Shown here: piece after piece, positions 54,696 through 63,924 of the stretch
How the letters are laid out: the number at the start of each line of letters is the position of its first letter
How positions within the stretch are numbered: position 1 is the first letter of the stretch
Source of the DNA: Aedoeadaptatus acetigenes
GTDB taxonomy: Bacteria > Bacillota > Clostridia > Tissierellales > Peptoniphilaceae
NCBI RefSeq assembly: GCF_025566985.1
Contig: NZ_JAOQJD010000007.1
Location: 53,403-117,402 of the forward strand
Length of the DNA stretch: 64,000 bases
Reading direction: 5' to 3'
Position numbers and translations under genes: made by a program
The notes under the pieces: model-generated
What the model was told of the DNA's origin: nothing
The model's database searches: none
What the model saw: the letters and a program-made list of their open reading frames with translations, nothing else

Positions 54696-54927
54696 CTTCT
54701 CCTCCTTCTTCTTTGTCAGGAACTTCCTCGGAAGATTCCATCATATTTAATAAAGGAACTAAATCTTTAAGATCTAGTTCCTTTTCAACAAATATTTCTT
54801 CTACTTCTTTACCAAGATCAGCATAGTAATCTTCGTTTAGAACATCTAACTCTTTCTGCATATCTGCGATTTTCGATTCGAGTTTTTGAATCTTTGTTTT
54901 CTTTTTTATAACTTTTTCTATCGTCAT
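54679..54927 (-). CDS. DUF4315-like small coiled-coil protein
   Basis: 82 residues from ATG 54927 (AAAGGAG upstream). A basic N-terminal helix (KKKTKIQKLESKIADMQKEL) is followed by an acidic part. Size, composition and position between CD1107 and CD1108 genes match DUF4315 proteins. Function not established. Confidence 0.72.
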   Translation of the reverse strand: MTIEKVIKKKTKIQKLESKIADMQKELDVLNEDYYADLGKEVEEIFVEKELDLKDLVPLLNMMESSEEVPDKEEGGEDEIAH

Positions 54928-54937
54928 TTTTTCTCCT

Positions 54938-57900
54938 TTACGGTAAATAACTTCCGAATCCAACAAGTTTACTTCTCCAGTAACTCGTATTAATGTTCGC
55001 TATAATGACACCTCTACTGGAACTGGCGTGTATCATTTTTCCATTTCCAATGTAGACTCCGACGTGTGATATCGGTTTACTCGTATTATAGGTTTTGTGG
55101 AAGAACACTATATCGCCAGGCTTTGCCTGATCTGCAGAAACCTTTCTTGCACCGTTGTACAAAGATACGGTTTCTCTCGGAATATTAATACCTTTTTGCT
55201 TATAGACGTAATGTACAAAGCCACTACAGTCAAAGCCTCGTGGACTTGTACCGCCCCAAACATAAGGAACGCCACTATAGCGTTGTGCTTCTTTTAATAG
55301 TGATGTTCGCCGTTCACTAACATTTCCTCCCGGCTTATAACCTTTTGGAAGTATCGCTACACGCACTTTGCGTCGTCCCCAATTGTAGGCTTCTTTTTTA
55401 GTTTCAAACAGCAAGTCAAGGCGTTTACCTTTAATGGCTCCACCTGTATCTTCTGCACGACAAACACCGTAGCCTTCTACCCATAAAACGGTTCCTAGCG
55501 GAATCACTTTCGGGTCAACAGCTACCACGCCTCGTACAAGTTTTGTCCCCATGGCAGTTCCATTGTAACCGCCATTTTCTCTAGGGTCAGGTGTGTAGGC
55601 AGTTGCAATAAAATAATCGCCTAAAGGTTTGGCTTCGCTTGGCATTGCGCCACCTTGACCCCAACCTCCGGAAGAGAAATCTATACTGCCTATGCTTGGA
55701 CGTGGATTGTACATCTTGTACTGGACTCGTCCGCCTTCTGACCATAAATGAAAATACGGATTTAGTATTTGATTTTGGTCATTAATAATTTGAATAGATA
55801 GCTTACCTGACGCAGTACCGATTTGATCTCCGATTTTAACCTTACCGGTTTTGGTCGGACTAACTCCTCGATACTTAATCTTCCAACCTGTGTCATCAGT
55901 TAAAGTTAGACCACCGCTGCTCGAAGATACTGCACCGTCATTTACAGCTACTACCTTTTCACCGCCGGCATTAATATCCAACCAGTTATAAAGAGTAACC
56001 TTATTGTTTATAACGTTCCAACCGAACATTCTTGATATCTTGCCCTTCCAATCACTTTCTATTGGAGATTCGAAGAGCATGAAGTTACCTTTAGATTCCA
56101 TATAAATATCGAATTTTTCAAGGTCTGTTACTTTGTCTGAGTCTCCTGAACTTCCAGAAATCTCCGGAGTAGAAGGTGGTGGTGTCGGCGGATTAGGCTT
56201 GGGTTTTGGCTTGCGCCTTCCATTGCCTTGAATAAAAGGTAGCGGATTGACAGGTTTGCCATTGACATGTACTTCGTAATGTAAATGAGGACCTGAACCG
56301 ATACCGCTCCTACCTGTACGAGCAATAACTTCTCCACGTTGAACACTTGAGCCTACCGCCTTGGGCGCTCGACCGTTTAAATGTTGATATAACGTTCTCA
56401 GACCACCTCCATGGTCAACAACAATATACCAACCACGGAAGCGATTGAATTTATTCGTTATAACCCTTCCTGATTCTGAAGCGTAGACAGGCGTACCAAC
56501 AGACGCACTAAAATCCACTCCTCTGTGAAATGTACTAGCTCCAGGTACAGGCGCTTTACGTGGACCAAAAGGCGAGGTAACTCTTATATGCTTTAAAGGC
56601 TGTGCAAATTGACCATTGCCATAATCTCCCATTTCGCCAGTTGCCCCTGAATAATCTCCTCCACCTAATCGAGAGCGAAGCACCGTTTCTAAGTCATTAG
56701 TATAAAGTGTCGCTTCTAAAATCTTATATAGGTAAGGGCTTCCATTCCGTCGGTAGCGTACTTCCGTGCGTTTAACAACTTTGTATTGATACTGTTCCTT
56801 GAATATACTCTCTAATTCTCCGGTAACATCTTTCAACTTGAAATCTTCAAATTTTACCGTTAAATATGCAATAAGCAAATGTGGATCGTGACCTATAGCG
56901 TCATCTACAACGTGATACTCATCAAAGCCAGGATAAACTTTCTCGATGTTTTGAAGCTCCCATTGTAGCTTTGCTTCTTTTTTCATGTAGTATTTGTCTG
57001 CTTCCGTAACATCGATAAAATCTGCAAGATAAGACGTGTTACCTAAATAGGTAATACCTACTAAAGATGATGATACACAAGAAAAAAGCACAAAAATAAG
57101 CAGCACGATGATGAGTGCCAGTGCTAAATATTTAGCACCTTCTTTTTCCCCGACCCTTTTAATCGCTTGACCGGGATTTTTCATCGCATTGCTTATTCTT
57201 TCTCTTAATGATTGAGCATTTGACGAAGCCCCTTTTGATTCTAAGTAGGATTCTCTTGCTTTTTTCTTATTCCTAGCTTTTTGATATGCCTTGTTAATCT
57301 TTTGGGTAGCTTTTCTCGTTTTAACGGCAGTCTTAGCTGCCTTGTTGCCAGTTTCAACTGCAAGATTCTGATCTGCATTTAGCTGATCTACCCGTCTAGT
57401 TGCTTCATCTTCAATGTTAAACTTGTGTTCTTTAACTTTATGAATCATTGATGATTCATCATTTTTTAATCGTGACGCATACTGCTTTCTTTTTTTAGCA
57501 GCTTTTAATGCCATTGCAGACATACCGACGCTTCGTGCTACGGTGTCAGCACCGGCGTTTTTATCTTTGTTTAATCTTGCAATTCGATCGGAAACACTTT
57601 CGAGTTTTTGATCGAGTTTTAAATGTTCAGCATTGACCTTTTCTTCGTCATCAAAGAACATTTTGTCCGAGAATCGTTTTTCTTTTTTTAAATCAGACTC
57701 TTTTTCTTGTTCATTACGATATTTTGAAGAATAGGCTTTTTTAATTAGCTTCTTCTTTTTCGCAGCACTATTTGAGTTTTCGGGTTCAGAGTTAAAGAGA
57801 AGGGATTCTTTAATATCCTTGTTTGTATATTCTTTTTCCGAATCCGCTCTTGCGTCTTCTCGCTCGTCTAAATCGCCATAATGTTGAACATTCGAATCCC

Positions 57901-58810
57901 TGAAGTCGGCATCATATCGATCAATAATACCGTCACCGTCGAGATCCATTTCATCTGTCATCTTAAACTTTTGAGCTTGAGCAGAAGAATTTTGTCTTTC
58001 CGCCTCTACTTTATTGTCAGCCACATCTGTCTGATATCTTTGATAAACAGTGTTCGCCTGTTTTTTCCTAAGCTTTTCTTTTTTTGGATCTTTAACACTA
58101 TCACGATGTTGCCGTGTAGAAGATCGATCAGCATCATAAAAGTTTTGATCGGCGTAAGACTTAGGCTGACTACCGGTAGAAGGCTCTTTCTCTTTTGATG
58201 AAAAATTCTCGTTAGAGGTTTTTCTTTTATTCAGCTTCTCATATTTCTCTTTTCTTTCCGTTAAATCGACTACACGATTAGCGGGCTTGTCTACGAGTTC
58301 ACGCTGAATAGCAGCAGAAAGAGGCGATTGAGTCGGAATAAACTTTTGATTTTCCAGTTCTTGAAGATAATCTTGACGACGTCTTTCTTCTTCAATTCGG
58401 CGCTCGTCAATTTTTCTGTTTTCTTCTAATCGCCGTTCTTCGTCTCGCCTTCTTTGTTCTAGCTCTTTAGCATATTCCTCTCTTTCACGCTCCCTACGCT
58501 CTTTTCTCATGAGGTTTTTTCTATAATTTAACCTCTTTTGCTGTTCATAGGAAGCCGTGAGTTGAGCATTTATAGCTTTATCAGTCTTTCTAAAGTCTTG
58601 CTTAACGCTTTCTTGTTTCTTTATATTTTCTTGCTGATTGGTAAAGGCTCGATAGTCTTTGAAAGATGAAGCATGAAAAGATTCGTGCTTGGCATTGTAA
58701 TCGTCTCTAGTTCTGTTCAGAGATTGGCTATAATTCTCCTTACTCTTTTGTACCTTGGAAGAATCGATAGGCTGTTGGCTAGGCTTATTTTTATAATTGT
58801 TTCTTTTCAA
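54938..58810 (-). CDS. CD1108-like multidomain peptidoglycan hydrolase of the transfer channel
   Basis: 1290 residues. In order: ~550 charged, coiled-coil residues with an EF-hand-like DLDGDGIIDRYD motif (~285); a membrane helix (~565-590); an M23 metallopeptidase (~755-850: HRGVDF, GPHLHYE); a second M23-like fold without zinc ligands (~925-1020); a 3D domain (~1065-1140: EDTGGAIKGKRLD); and an NlpC/P60 domain (~1165-1290: GFDCSGF, SHVGVYIG). It corresponds to VirB1-like wall-opening factors of Gram-positive conjugation. It lies between VirB4 and the CD1107 genes in the transfer operon. Confidence 0.9.
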   Translation of the reverse strand: MKRNNYKNKPSQQPIDSSKVQKSKENYSQSLNRTRDDYNAKHESFHASSFKDYRAFTNQQENIKKQESVKQDFRKTDKAINAQLTASYEQQKRLNYRKNLMRKERREREREEYAKELEQRRRDEERRLEENRKIDERRIEEERRRQDYLQELENQKFIPTQSPLSAAIQRELVDKPANRVVDLTERKEKYEKLNKRKTSNENFSSKEKEPSTGSQPKSYADQNFYDADRSSTRQHRDSVKDPKKEKLRKKQANTVYQRYQTDVADNKVEAERQNSSAQAQKFKMTDEMDLDGDGIIDRYDADFRDSNVQHYGDLDEREDARADSEKEYTNKDIKESLLFNSEPENSNSAAKKKKLIKKAYSSKYRNEQEKESDLKKEKRFSDKMFFDDEEKVNAEHLKLDQKLESVSDRIARLNKDKNAGADTVARSVGMSAMALKAAKKRKQYASRLKNDESSMIHKVKEHKFNIEDEATRRVDQLNADQNLAVETGNKAAKTAVKTRKATQKINKAYQKARNKKKARESYLESKGASSNAQSLRERISNAMKNPGQAIKRVGEKEGAKYLALALIIVLLIFVLFSCVSSSLVGITYLGNTSYLADFIDVTEADKYYMKKEAKLQWELQNIEKVYPGFDEYHVVDDAIGHDPHLLIAYLTVKFEDFKLKDVTGELESIFKEQYQYKVVKRTEVRYRRNGSPYLYKILEATLYTNDLETVLRSRLGGGDYSGATGEMGDYGNGQFAQPLKHIRVTSPFGPRKAPVPGASTFHRGVDFSASVGTPVYASESGRVITNKFNRFRGWYIVVDHGGGLRTLYQHLNGRAPKAVGSSVQRGEVIARTGRSGIGSGPHLHYEVHVNGKPVNPLPFIQGNGRRKPKPKPNPPTPPPSTPEISGSSGDSDKVTDLEKFDIYMESKGNFMLFESPIESDWKGKISRMFGWNVINNKVTLYNWLDINAGGEKVVAVNDGAVSSSSGGLTLTDDTGWKIKYRGVSPTKTGKVKIGDQIGTASGKLSIQIINDQNQILNPYFHLWSEGGRVQYKMYNPRPSIGSIDFSSGGWGQGGAMPSEAKPLGDYFIATAYTPDPRENGGYNGTAMGTKLVRGVVAVDPKVIPLGTVLWVEGYGVCRAEDTGGAIKGKRLDLLFETKKEAYNWGRRKVRVAILPKGYKPGGNVSERRTSLLKEAQRYSGVPYVWGGTSPRGFDCSGFVHYVYKQKGINIPRETVSLYNGARKVSADQAKPGDIVFFHKTYNTSKPISHVGVYIGNGKMIHASSSRGVIIANINTSYWRSKLVGFGSYLP

Positions 58811-58826
58811 AACTTCACCTTCCTAT

Positions 58827-61295
58827 CTAATACATTTTCTCTCCCGGTTTCGTTGTCATGAGTTTGTAGAGTTTCGTTTCCTTCGGGAACTTATCTATAA
58901 ATGGCACAATAACATTGCCAAAGTATAATAAGCCCTCTCCTTCACCTGAATTGGTGATATAAGACAGTTGATCTTGTGAAATACCGAGACGATGAGCTAA
59001 GATTTCACGGTCGCCAGAAGCTTGGTTTAACATTAAAACAAAGTCTGAGTTTTCGATGATGTTTTCAATCTCTTGACTTAGTAGTAAGTCCTTAACGTTT
59101 TGTGTGATACCAGTTGGGATTCCTCCCCACTTTCTAAACCGCTTCCAGATTTCCACCGAATATTCCGCAGTTTGCTTTTCTTTTAGCAGCAAGTGGAACT
59201 CGTCAATGTAAAAACAGGTCTTTTTAAAGTTGTCTCTGTTAATGGACACTCGATTCCAAACTTGGTCTTGAATAATCAGCATACCTAGCTTCTTCAGTGC
59301 ATTACCCAAGTTTTTAATGTCGTAGCAAATGACTCGATTGTTAGCGTCTACATTTGTACGATTGTTGAAAACTCGAAGGGAACCTGTTACATAAATTTCA
59401 AGAGAGGTCGCTAATCGCTCAGCTTCTATATCCTTTTGTCTCTTTAATTCATTGTATAGGTCTTCCAGGATCGGAATATTTTCAGGAATAGGATTTTCTA
59501 AATATTTCCGATAGATCGCTCTTGTACATCGGTCGATAATGGTAATTTCTGTCGGCTGTAAACCTTGCGTACCACCTGTGATCAGTTCGAATAGGGATAG
59601 AATAAACGACGCTTTAAACATGATTGGGTCGTCGCCGTCGGCGTAGTTAATATTAATATCCAAAGGATTAATATGATGTTTGGAGTTTGGTGATATTTCA
59701 ACAACTTCACCACCTAGCGCCTTTACCAATGGCGAATATTCCGCTTCAGGGTCACAAATAATAATGTCATTATCTGTGATGAAGAAAGCATTCGTCATTT
59801 CCCGCTTGGCCGAGAAAGATTTACCGGCACCAGGAGTACCTAGAATCAGTCCATTAGGGTTTTTTAGTGTACCCCTATCTACCATAATCATATTGTTGGA
59901 TATGGCGTTTAAACCGTAATAGAGGGCTTTCCCGCCCATAAATAACTCTTGGGTTGTAAAGGGTACAAAAATAGCTGCACAAGACGTTGTGAGCTTTCTT
60001 TCAAAGTCTATTTGATTTACCCCAATCGGTAACGCAGACATAAGTCCTTGTTCCTGTTGATAGTCCATACGTTTTAAACTACAGTTGTATTTTTGAACGA
60101 TACCATTTAATTGGAAAATGATATTTTCAAGCTTCTTTCTATTTTTAGCAAAGGTCGTAATCTGGAAGCTTACAATAAAATGACGCTCGTTTCGCCCTTG
60201 GAGTTCTTCCAACAAATTCTTCGCTTCTTCAGAAAAGCTCGCAAGGTCTGAGGGGATAATATCCATATCGTAACCTGAGCGAACGGCTTTCTTTTGTTCC
60301 TCAATCTTCGTTCTATCCAGGTCGGTAATTGTCCGCTTAACTTCTTTAATTGCTTCTTGTTGATCCATTGATCGAATATGAATATTCACCAATAGATCGT
60401 CTTCGATGTCTAAAATTTCAGCAAGCATTTTATCCGACAGTTCAGGAGCGTCAATTCTTAAAAAGCTACTTGCACCATACATCTGCCCCATTTTAAATAT
60501 TCGTGGATTTTGAAAATTAAACGATGAGGGAGATATATAGTCCTTCGTCGTCATGCTTCCGGTTCTTACATTATGCCAATCAAACGTCGTCCGTTCTCTG
60601 TCGCTTCCCTGATTTAAAATATCATGAAGTTGTTCGACACGTTGTTTCCCGGTTAAACATTCAGCCTGTACGCCTAGTGTTTTAAAATTATTGCGAATAT
60701 CTGTTTCTATTCGTTCAAGTCTTGGAATAGCTTCTTTTAAATTTTTAGCTTTAATGGTAAAAGTAATAAACTTTCGTTTAATCAAACCATTGTTGCCTTT
60801 TGCCAATTGATTACGAAGCATTCTACTATATTCCATTCGAATATCATTGAACGGGTCATTCTGCTTTTGTATGCGAATATTGTGCATGAGCCTGTCAGCA
60901 AAACCTGTTAAATTTAAAAAAGTCAGTTGGAAATCAATCGTCGAGTCGAAGTAGTTTAAAAACTTACAATAGTCGTCGAAAATCTTTCTTTGATCTTCAG
61001 GCTTTGCTAATCGGTAGTTAATGTCAGTAAACTCAATACATTTGTTATAGCGTCCTTCGTCAAGCTTCATAATACCGTCTTGAAAGATCTTGTCGTAAGG
61101 TAAGCTATCTTGCGTCGTGTAGACTTCGTTGTCCTCTTTCTTAACGAGTAATTGCAATAAGTTTTGTAAAACTTGAGGAGTCTTTGATTCCGACTTTTTG
61201 GCTTTTGTGTTGCCAAAGTCTTCTTTATTTTTCTTCGCTGCGTCGATGTTTGATTTTAGACGCTGTTCTTGCTTTTTTTGGAAATTTTGATTCAA
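58827..61295 (-). CDS. VirB4-family type IV secretion ATPase
   Basis: 822 residues. The C-terminal half is the ATPase core: Walker A LGTPGAGKSFSAK (~487), Walker B FYIDEFHLLL (~697) and the GQEV-like TGITQNVKDLL motif after it. The N-terminal ~400 residues are the CagE/VirB4 assembly region. It energises the mating channel of the ssrA element. Placed between prgI and the CD1108-like gene with short gaps. Confidence 0.95.
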   Translation of the reverse strand: MNQNFQKKQEQRLKSNIDAAKKNKEDFGNTKAKKSESKTPQVLQNLLQLLVKKEDNEVYTTQDSLPYDKIFQDGIMKLDEGRYNKCIEFTDINYRLAKPEDQRKIFDDYCKFLNYFDSTIDFQLTFLNLTGFADRLMHNIRIQKQNDPFNDIRMEYSRMLRNQLAKGNNGLIKRKFITFTIKAKNLKEAIPRLERIETDIRNNFKTLGVQAECLTGKQRVEQLHDILNQGSDRERTTFDWHNVRTGSMTTKDYISPSSFNFQNPRIFKMGQMYGASSFLRIDAPELSDKMLAEILDIEDDLLVNIHIRSMDQQEAIKEVKRTITDLDRTKIEEQKKAVRSGYDMDIIPSDLASFSEEAKNLLEELQGRNERHFIVSFQITTFAKNRKKLENIIFQLNGIVQKYNCSLKRMDYQQEQGLMSALPIGVNQIDFERKLTTSCAAIFVPFTTQELFMGGKALYYGLNAISNNMIMVDRGTLKNPNGLILGTPGAGKSFSAKREMTNAFFITDNDIIICDPEAEYSPLVKALGGEVVEISPNSKHHINPLDININYADGDDPIMFKASFILSLFELITGGTQGLQPTEITIIDRCTRAIYRKYLENPIPENIPILEDLYNELKRQKDIEAERLATSLEIYVTGSLRVFNNRTNVDANNRVICYDIKNLGNALKKLGMLIIQDQVWNRVSINRDNFKKTCFYIDEFHLLLKEKQTAEYSVEIWKRFRKWGGIPTGITQNVKDLLLSQEIENIIENSDFVLMLNQASGDREILAHRLGISQDQLSYITNSGEGEGLLYFGNVIVPFIDKFPKETKLYKLMTTKPGEKMY

Positions 61296-61302
61296 GATGA
61301 TC

Positions 61303-61665
61303 TCACCTCTTTTTCTTCTTTTTTGTTTTTCCTTTTATTTTTGTCGTAACTTCTCGCTTACTTTGAGTCAGCGTCTTATAGCGTCGTATGCCAGGTCTAA
61401 AATATTTCTGTCGGCACACAATGTAGAGATATTTCTCTAGAGTCATGCCGTCTTTTTTAAAAATACCGGCAACAAAAAAAGGACTTGCAATAATAAACAT
61501 TAAAATTGAACGCACGTCACTTGGTAAAAAATGACGTGTAAACCAGTAAGCGGGAATTGCAAAAGCCGCTCCTATCGAAAAACAAATCAATTGTCTTTTT
61601 GTTAGGTTAAATGCGACTTTAGATTCATACTTTGACAGGTCTCTCGGTACATTTACATAAGCCAT
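61303..61665 (-). CDS. PrgI family membrane protein
   Basis: 120 residues: VNVPRDLSKYESKVAFNLTK leads two membrane helices (about 25-48 and 52-72), then a basic tail. PrgI (VirB3-like) proteins pair with VirB4 in Gram-positive T4SS; the gap to virB4 is 7 bases. Confidence 0.92.
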   Translation of the reverse strand: MAYVNVPRDLSKYESKVAFNLTKRQLICFSIGAAFAIPAYWFTRHFLPSDVRSILMFIIASPFFVAGIFKKDGMTLEKYLYIVCRQKYFRPGIRRYKTLTQSKREVTTKIKGKTKKKKKR

Positions 61666-61680
61666 TGCTTCCTCCTTTCT

Positions 61681-62541
61681 TTACGCTGCAGAGACAATCG
61701 AACTTGCTGCCGATTTTGTTCTAAAGAGTACAATCACGGCAAGTAAGCTTGCTGCTAGGAACGAGAACATAAATGTCCATGGATTGCCATTTTTTGCTAC
61801 TGTTAGAGACTGCACGAATACCGACCATGCTCCTAGAGTGATGATAATAAATAAACCTTGCAAGCCTAATGCGACCGCTGATTTGATATAAGAGTCTCCA
61901 ATATGTCCATATCGGCTCGATGTTAGAGTCGCAAAGGGTAATGCACCTACAGAAATAATAAAGTACATCTCAATAATACGTCCTACACAAATGACCCAAA
62001 TAACAATGCCTAATGCCCAGACAATCATCTGCATCGCATTAAGTTGCGTGGTAAAAAACATTAGGTCTACTATGCTCATCTTTTCTATACTTGCTTTCAT
62101 AGCTTCTTGCCCTACCTGGAATTGTTGAATACTAATTCCTGAGGCTGAGCGTATGACAGACTGCATAACATCAAATATTGCCATTGAAAATTCAAAAGCA
62201 TGACTAACTAAATAAATGGATATCGATGTTTTAAAAATCCATTTAAAAAATATAAAGGTTTCAAAATCATTAAAATTGTTCCTGTCGATAACTAGATGAA
62301 TTATTTCGTAAATCGCAATAAAGGTAATAATTAAGACGGCGATTGGTATAACCGCCGTCTCATTAATGTTTTTTGCTAAATTATACAAGTCTGAATTATA
62401 TGCTTGTGGAGTTTGTGATACGACATCGCCTGCTTTCGTCATTTGGTCGTTCATCATTTTCTGCATATTTTCAAAGACTTTCATACAGTTATCGATCATA
62501 GGTTGCTTCAAACCGTTAAGGAACTTCTCCGCTAACTGCAT
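61681..62541 (-). CDS. VirB6/TrbL-like conjugal membrane protein (CD1112 type)
   Basis: 286 residues from ATG 62541; GAGGAGGTGC lies just upstream and the longer reading to 62547 overlaps it. About six hydrophobic segments (around 55-75, 95-115, 170-190, 195-215, 225-250, 258-278). It is the polytopic channel core in Tn1549-like clusters. Order VirB6-PrgI-VirB4 is typical. Confidence 0.88.
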   Translation of the reverse strand: MQLAEKFLNGLKQPMIDNCMKVFENMQKMMNDQMTKAGDVVSQTPQAYNSDLYNLAKNINETAVIPIAVLIITFIAIYEIIHLVIDRNNFNDFETFIFFKWIFKTSISIYLVSHAFEFSMAIFDVMQSVIRSASGISIQQFQVGQEAMKASIEKMSIVDLMFFTTQLNAMQMIVWALGIVIWVICVGRIIEMYFIISVGALPFATLTSSRYGHIGDSYIKSAVALGLQGLFIIITLGAWSVFVQSLTVAKNGNPWTFMFSFLAASLLAVIVLFRTKSAASSIVSAA

Positions 62542-62583
62542 AAGCACCTCCTCGATAAAAGGCTATTATTAGCTTGTTTTGTC

Positions 62584-62793
62584 TTAAAATAAACCCGACA
62601 ATAGGGGAATTAGTTTCGTTCCAACTAAAACAACGCCACCGGCCATTAACTGCTTAATACCTTGCGATTTTGCGCCGGGATTATCGTTCCCATAGCCTTC
62701 CAAAAGATTGATTACTCCCCATGCGCCGAGACCGGCACCTAAAGCTACTACTAATTGTTGTAAGGTTGTAACTGCACTACTAAAAAATCCCAT
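62584..62793 (-). CDS. Maff2-family small membrane protein
   Basis: 69 residues: two hydrophobic segments (LVVALGAGLGAWGVINLL and GGVVLVGTKLIPLL) around a short polar loop, a composition reminiscent of VirB2 pilins. Maff2 genes are always found at this place in CD1108-type transfer clusters. Pilin function is inferred. Confidence 0.87.
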   Translation of the reverse strand: MGFFSSAVTTLQQLVVALGAGLGAWGVINLLEGYGNDNPGAKSQGIKQLMAGGVVLVGTKLIPLLSGLF

Positions 62794-62808
62794 AATATTC
62801 TCCTTTAT

Positions 62809-63063
62809 TTAATCTTTATAATTAAAGCAAACTTCGTACTCTTCGCATTCTTCATCTTCATCTTCCAGTTCGTCCAATAAATCTTCCCATGCCCTTTCAT
62901 AGAGCTTAATTTCAACAGTGGTATCTGCCGTTCTTTGAACAAACTTTTTTAGCTTTTCAAGAGCTAAAACGCCCATAGCGCCGACTGTTGCTATAGAGGA
63001 GAATGCTACTATCCCTACTGCAACGCCATAAGAAAATTTCTCACGCTGTTTTCTTTTCATCAT
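62809..63063 (-). CDS. small membrane protein with acidic tail
   Basis: 84 residues (or 83 from the second ATG). One membrane helix near 12-34 and a C-terminal D/E-rich segment (LLDELEDEDEECEEYEVCFN). It overlaps the end of virD4 by 23 bases. No named family recognised. Confidence 0.7.
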   Translation of the reverse strand: MMKRKQREKFSYGVAVGIVAFSSIATVGAMGVLALEKLKKFVQRTADTTVEIKLYERAWEDLLDELEDEDEECEEYEVCFNYKD

Positions 63064-63913
63064 TACCTTCTTCCTTCTTTATTCTGTCAATATACGTACT
63101 CATTACTTGTTTAGGAATCGTTGTTTTCTTTTTTAGATAGCTCATGCTTCTTCTGTATAGATATTTTTCAACATCAAAAGCATATTTGTCGTTATAATCG
63201 GATAACTGTTTATAACGTTTATGACTTAGTAGATCGTATTTATCGCTAAAAAAAGGTCTGGAACCACGAATCTGCAAAATGCACTTACCGCCGTCCATGA
63301 CGGCTACTTCATCTTGCGTCATTAATGAGCGACCTGTCTTTTGATACGACATACCATAACTCTTTTCTCTTCCTCTATTTTCAGAGTCATTAAATAAGTC
63401 TATTGTCTCCTTACCTAACAGTTCTTCCATTTCTTTGGAAGTTGTTTTTTCCTTTCCGCCGAGAAAAAGAGTAGTATCGCAGTTCCCAATAATGGTATCT
63501 GCTTTTTCTTTATAGAGGTCTTTTAATTGCGATTGGGTCTGAAGAATAACACTAGCAGAAATTCTTCTCGAACGAATCGTAGCAATTAATTTTTCGAAAT
63601 TAGGTATTTGTCCAATGTTAGCAAATTCATCGAGTAAGCAACGGACGTGGACAGGAAGTTTCCCACCAAACTTATCGTCTGCTCGCTCACACAGTAAGTT
63701 AAAGAGCTGAGAATAAAGCATTGCTATAACAAAGTTAAAGGTCGTATCTGTGTCGGAAACAATAATAAATAGAGCAGTTTTACGGTCGCCGATTTTATCT
63801 AGTTCAAGGTCATCGTAAGACATAATTTCTTTTAATTCGTCTATATCAAAAGGAGCTAATCGCGCACCGCAAGAAATTAAAATGGACTTAGCAGTTTTTC
63901 CTGTAACAACTTG
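63041..63913 (-). pseudogene. virD4: VirD4/TraG coupling protein, C-terminal half only
   Basis: About 290 codons from after an in-frame stop (TGA at 63916-63914) to 63041. It contains VTGKTAKSILISCGARLAPF, VRCLLDEFANIGQIP (Walker B) and a TraG_D_C-like C-terminus, all normal for this family. Full VirD4 proteins here are ~600 residues; the membrane helices and Walker A that should lie upstream are absent, and unrelated sequence begins within 15 bases. The gene is therefore broken, by a deletion or an insertion. An ATG at 63823 could still yield a 260-residue product. Confidence 0.78.
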
Positions 63914-63924
63914 TCAAGGACTTT

